From Phymorhynchus buccinoides (Eukaryota > Mollusca > Gastropoda > Neogastropoda > Raphitomidae): DNA of 64,000 nt. The notes under the pieces are model-generated. The model made no database searches. It was given only the letters and a program-made list of their open reading frames with translations, and was not told the origin of the DNA. Location: positions 47,767,456 through 47,831,455 of the forward strand of contig CM065699.1 of NCBI GenBank assembly GCA_017654935.2, read 5' to 3'. Positions 62,468-64,000 of the stretch are shown here, one piece after another. The position numbers were made by a program, and so were the translations under genes. Each line of letters begins with the position of its first letter. Positions within the stretch are counted from its first letter, which is position 1.

Positions 62468-62468
62468 G

Positions 62469-62507
<39 letters not shown>

Positions 62508-62531
62508 GGGGGGGGGGGGGGGGGGGGGGGG

Positions 62532-62574
<43 letters not shown>

Positions 62575-62601
62575 CGGGGGGGGGGGGGGGGGGGGGGGGT
62601 G

Positions 62602-62645
<44 letters not shown>

Positions 62646-62647
62646 GT

Positions 62648-62705
<58 letters not shown>

Positions 62706-62915
62706 GTCTTTCACACAAAAAGTTCCCCTACCTTCTGGAAGTTCTGTGCTAGTTACGTCCTCTAATTTATCACTCTTTGGCTCTGCCTTTTCCCTTTGCT
62801 TACTGTCAATCAGAATGCGTCAGAACTCAGATCTACTATCTTTCTGCCTTACTGGTTCATTCTCCTGCCTTTGTTCTAGAAACTCCTACAAAGATTTTCT
62901 TCAGTTAGGCGCATA
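62408..62915 (+). repeat. 'gtggggataccg' interspersed repeat interrupted by a G tract
   Basis: 'ctgtggggataccgagaggg' leads into the G tract. After it come 'accttctggaagttctgtgc' and 'tcattctcctgcctttgttc', ending 'agttaggcgcataact'. In other copies the G run at this place is only about four bases. Confidence 0.7.
62427..62704 (+). repeat. ~280-bp near-pure G tract
   Basis: Almost all G with isolated T, A and C. It sits where other copies of the same repeat have 'ccgggggt', so it is an expansion (or assembly artefact) of a short native G run. Confidence 0.9.
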
Positions 62916-62924
62916 ACTGATGTG

Positions 62925-63042
62925 TAGAGTGGCACAGAGGTAATCAATGCGTTCGCCTCGTGCACGATAAACCCAAGTTCGAACCTGGGTACAGGGGATT
63001 TTTCCTCTCACTCTGCACTAGGCTTTATGGTCTGAACGTGGA

Positions 63043-63073
<31 letters not shown>

Positions 63074-63100
63074 CGTGTGCCCATGCACTTATTTTTTCCT
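62925..63100 (+). mobile_element. tRNA-derived SINE, head and core
   Basis: A-box-like 'gagtggcacagaggtaatca' and B-box-like 'aagttcgaacctgggtacag' 45 nt apart, then core 'tcggatgagacgataaactg' and 'gaggtcccgtgtgcccatgc'. Best preserved promoter region of the family here; it is not a functional tRNA gene because no acceptor stem or CCA-proximal pairing can be built. Confidence 0.75.
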
Positions 63101-63119
63101 TCTTTCTTTGACTTATTTA

Positions 63120-63470
63120 TGGATAAGTGTATGAGTGTATGCGTGCGCAGGAGAGATTGTGTTCGCTAGAGTGTGGGGGGGAGGGGGGAGGAGAGTGTGT
63201 CTGTGAGTGTGAGTACACGTGAGTGCTTTGTGTATGCGAGTGCGTGTGTGTGTGTGTACGTGTGTGTGCGCGTGTTTGTACAAGTGTATGCTTGAGTAAG
63301 TTTGTGTGCATTTCAGTGATAATGTGTTTTCTGTGTGTTTGATGAAATGTGTGTGGGTATGTGTGTGTATGTCTGTGTGCAAGAACGCGTTCACGCTCGT
63401 GCGTGCACGTACGTGCGTGTGTGTCTGTTTTGCGTGTGTGTCTGTTGTGCGTGTGTGAGTGTTTCAATAC
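63120..63470 (+). repeat. GT-rich repeat
   Basis: Interrupted GT/GTAT tract followed by 'ttgtaaagcgctttgtgctc' and (AAT)n in reverse at 63475-63540, the same composite repeat type as at 3600. Confidence 0.75.
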
Positions 63471-63654
63471 TGATTGTAAAGCGCTTTGTGCTCGATAAAA
63501 AGCGCTATATAAATATCCGTTTATTATTATTATTATTATAAGCGCATGACAATTTTGCGTCAAATGTTAGGCGGAAGTTCTGTGCAAAAACGGAAAACCC
63601 ATGCGCAATCCGTAAAACAAAACAAAATCTGGAAGAAATATGAAGGAGTGTGTA

Positions 63655-63723
63655 CATTACACGCGGAAACTCATGTAGCTATTAGTGTCACTGTGTGTTG
63701 ACTGCAATGTGTACGTCAGCTTT

Positions 63724-63815
<92 letters not shown>

Positions 63816-64000
63816 TGTGTGTGTTGATGCTTTGTTCAACTGATTGTATTTTGTATTGTTTTTTGGGTGGGGCGAGTGGTGGTGATGGTAACGGTGTGTG
63901 TGTGTGTGTGTACGTGCGTGTATGTGTGGGTGGGGTGTGTATGTGTATGCCTATTTGTATGTGCGTGAGCGATTATTTCGTTTTGTTGTTGAATTTGTTG
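63655..64000 (-). repeat. Composite repeat with (GA)n and (GT)n, inverted relative to 3640-3990
   Basis: 'tcactgtgtgttgactgcaa', a GA tract of about 45 units (63726-63813), 'gttgatgctttgttcaactg', 'gtggtggtgatggtaacggt', a GT tract, then 'gtgagcgattatttcg'. Each phrase is the reverse complement of one in 3640-3990. It continues past the window edge. Confidence 0.8.

Noticed and set aside
62260..62765. Poly-Gly and poly-Pro reading frames
   Set aside because: Translation of a G homopolymer tract; no real protein.
62925..63000. A functional tRNA gene
   Set aside because: Has A- and B-box-like motifs but no complete cloverleaf, and is followed by the SINE core found in other copies.

Overview
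This is metazoan nuclear DNA. It is intron-rich, full of CA/GT, GA and ATC microsatellites, minisatellite arrays, SINE-like repeats and MITEs. The repeat mix, together with a conserved animal gene split into many short exons, suggests a lophotrochozoan, most likely a mollusc. That placement is an inference from style, not a diagnosis.

Main gene. The minus strand from 62230 down to 25679 carries 21 consecutive coding exons of COG4, subunit 4 of the conserved oligomeric Golgi tethering complex. All exon borders are GT/AG, every phase joins, and together they give 727 codons ending at a TGA. Only the first roughly 50 codons lie off the right edge (human COG4 is about 785 aa). Protein similarity to animal COG4 runs from the N-terminal coiled coil to the C-terminal IKRLKL. 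The Arg and Glu that form the disease-linked salt bridge in human COG4 are both present.

Left part. On the plus strand two phase-compatible exons (1330-1526 and 4836-5958) encode a coiled-coil protein that resembles the N-terminus of shugoshin, a weak assignment. The second exon is invaded by a 73-bp tandem repeat. From 10.97 to 18.87 kb three unrelated minisatellites (54, 45 and 34 bp units) abut each other. A 93-bp array follows at 20.9-21.6 kb, then MITEs up to the end of COG4.

Introns of COG4. They hold a 30-bp minisatellite of about 80 units, a 44-bp array, an 84-bp array made from a LINE zinc-finger tail, Penelope-like and LINE fragments, nested TTAA-flanked MITEs, large fold-back elements, and SINEs, one of which sits at a splice acceptor.

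Most interesting theme. At several places the repeated or duplicated DNA is an exon-intron boundary of COG4 itself. Exon 5 has decayed head copies upstream and tail copies downstream. Exon 6 has a 93-nt partial copy that differs from it, over the aligned coding part, only at synonymous sites. The exon 9 acceptor is amplified about 14 times and the exon 17 tail about five times. Three of these copies form phase-symmetric potential cassette exons. No bacterial-type system, CRISPR, rRNA or functional tRNA gene was seen.
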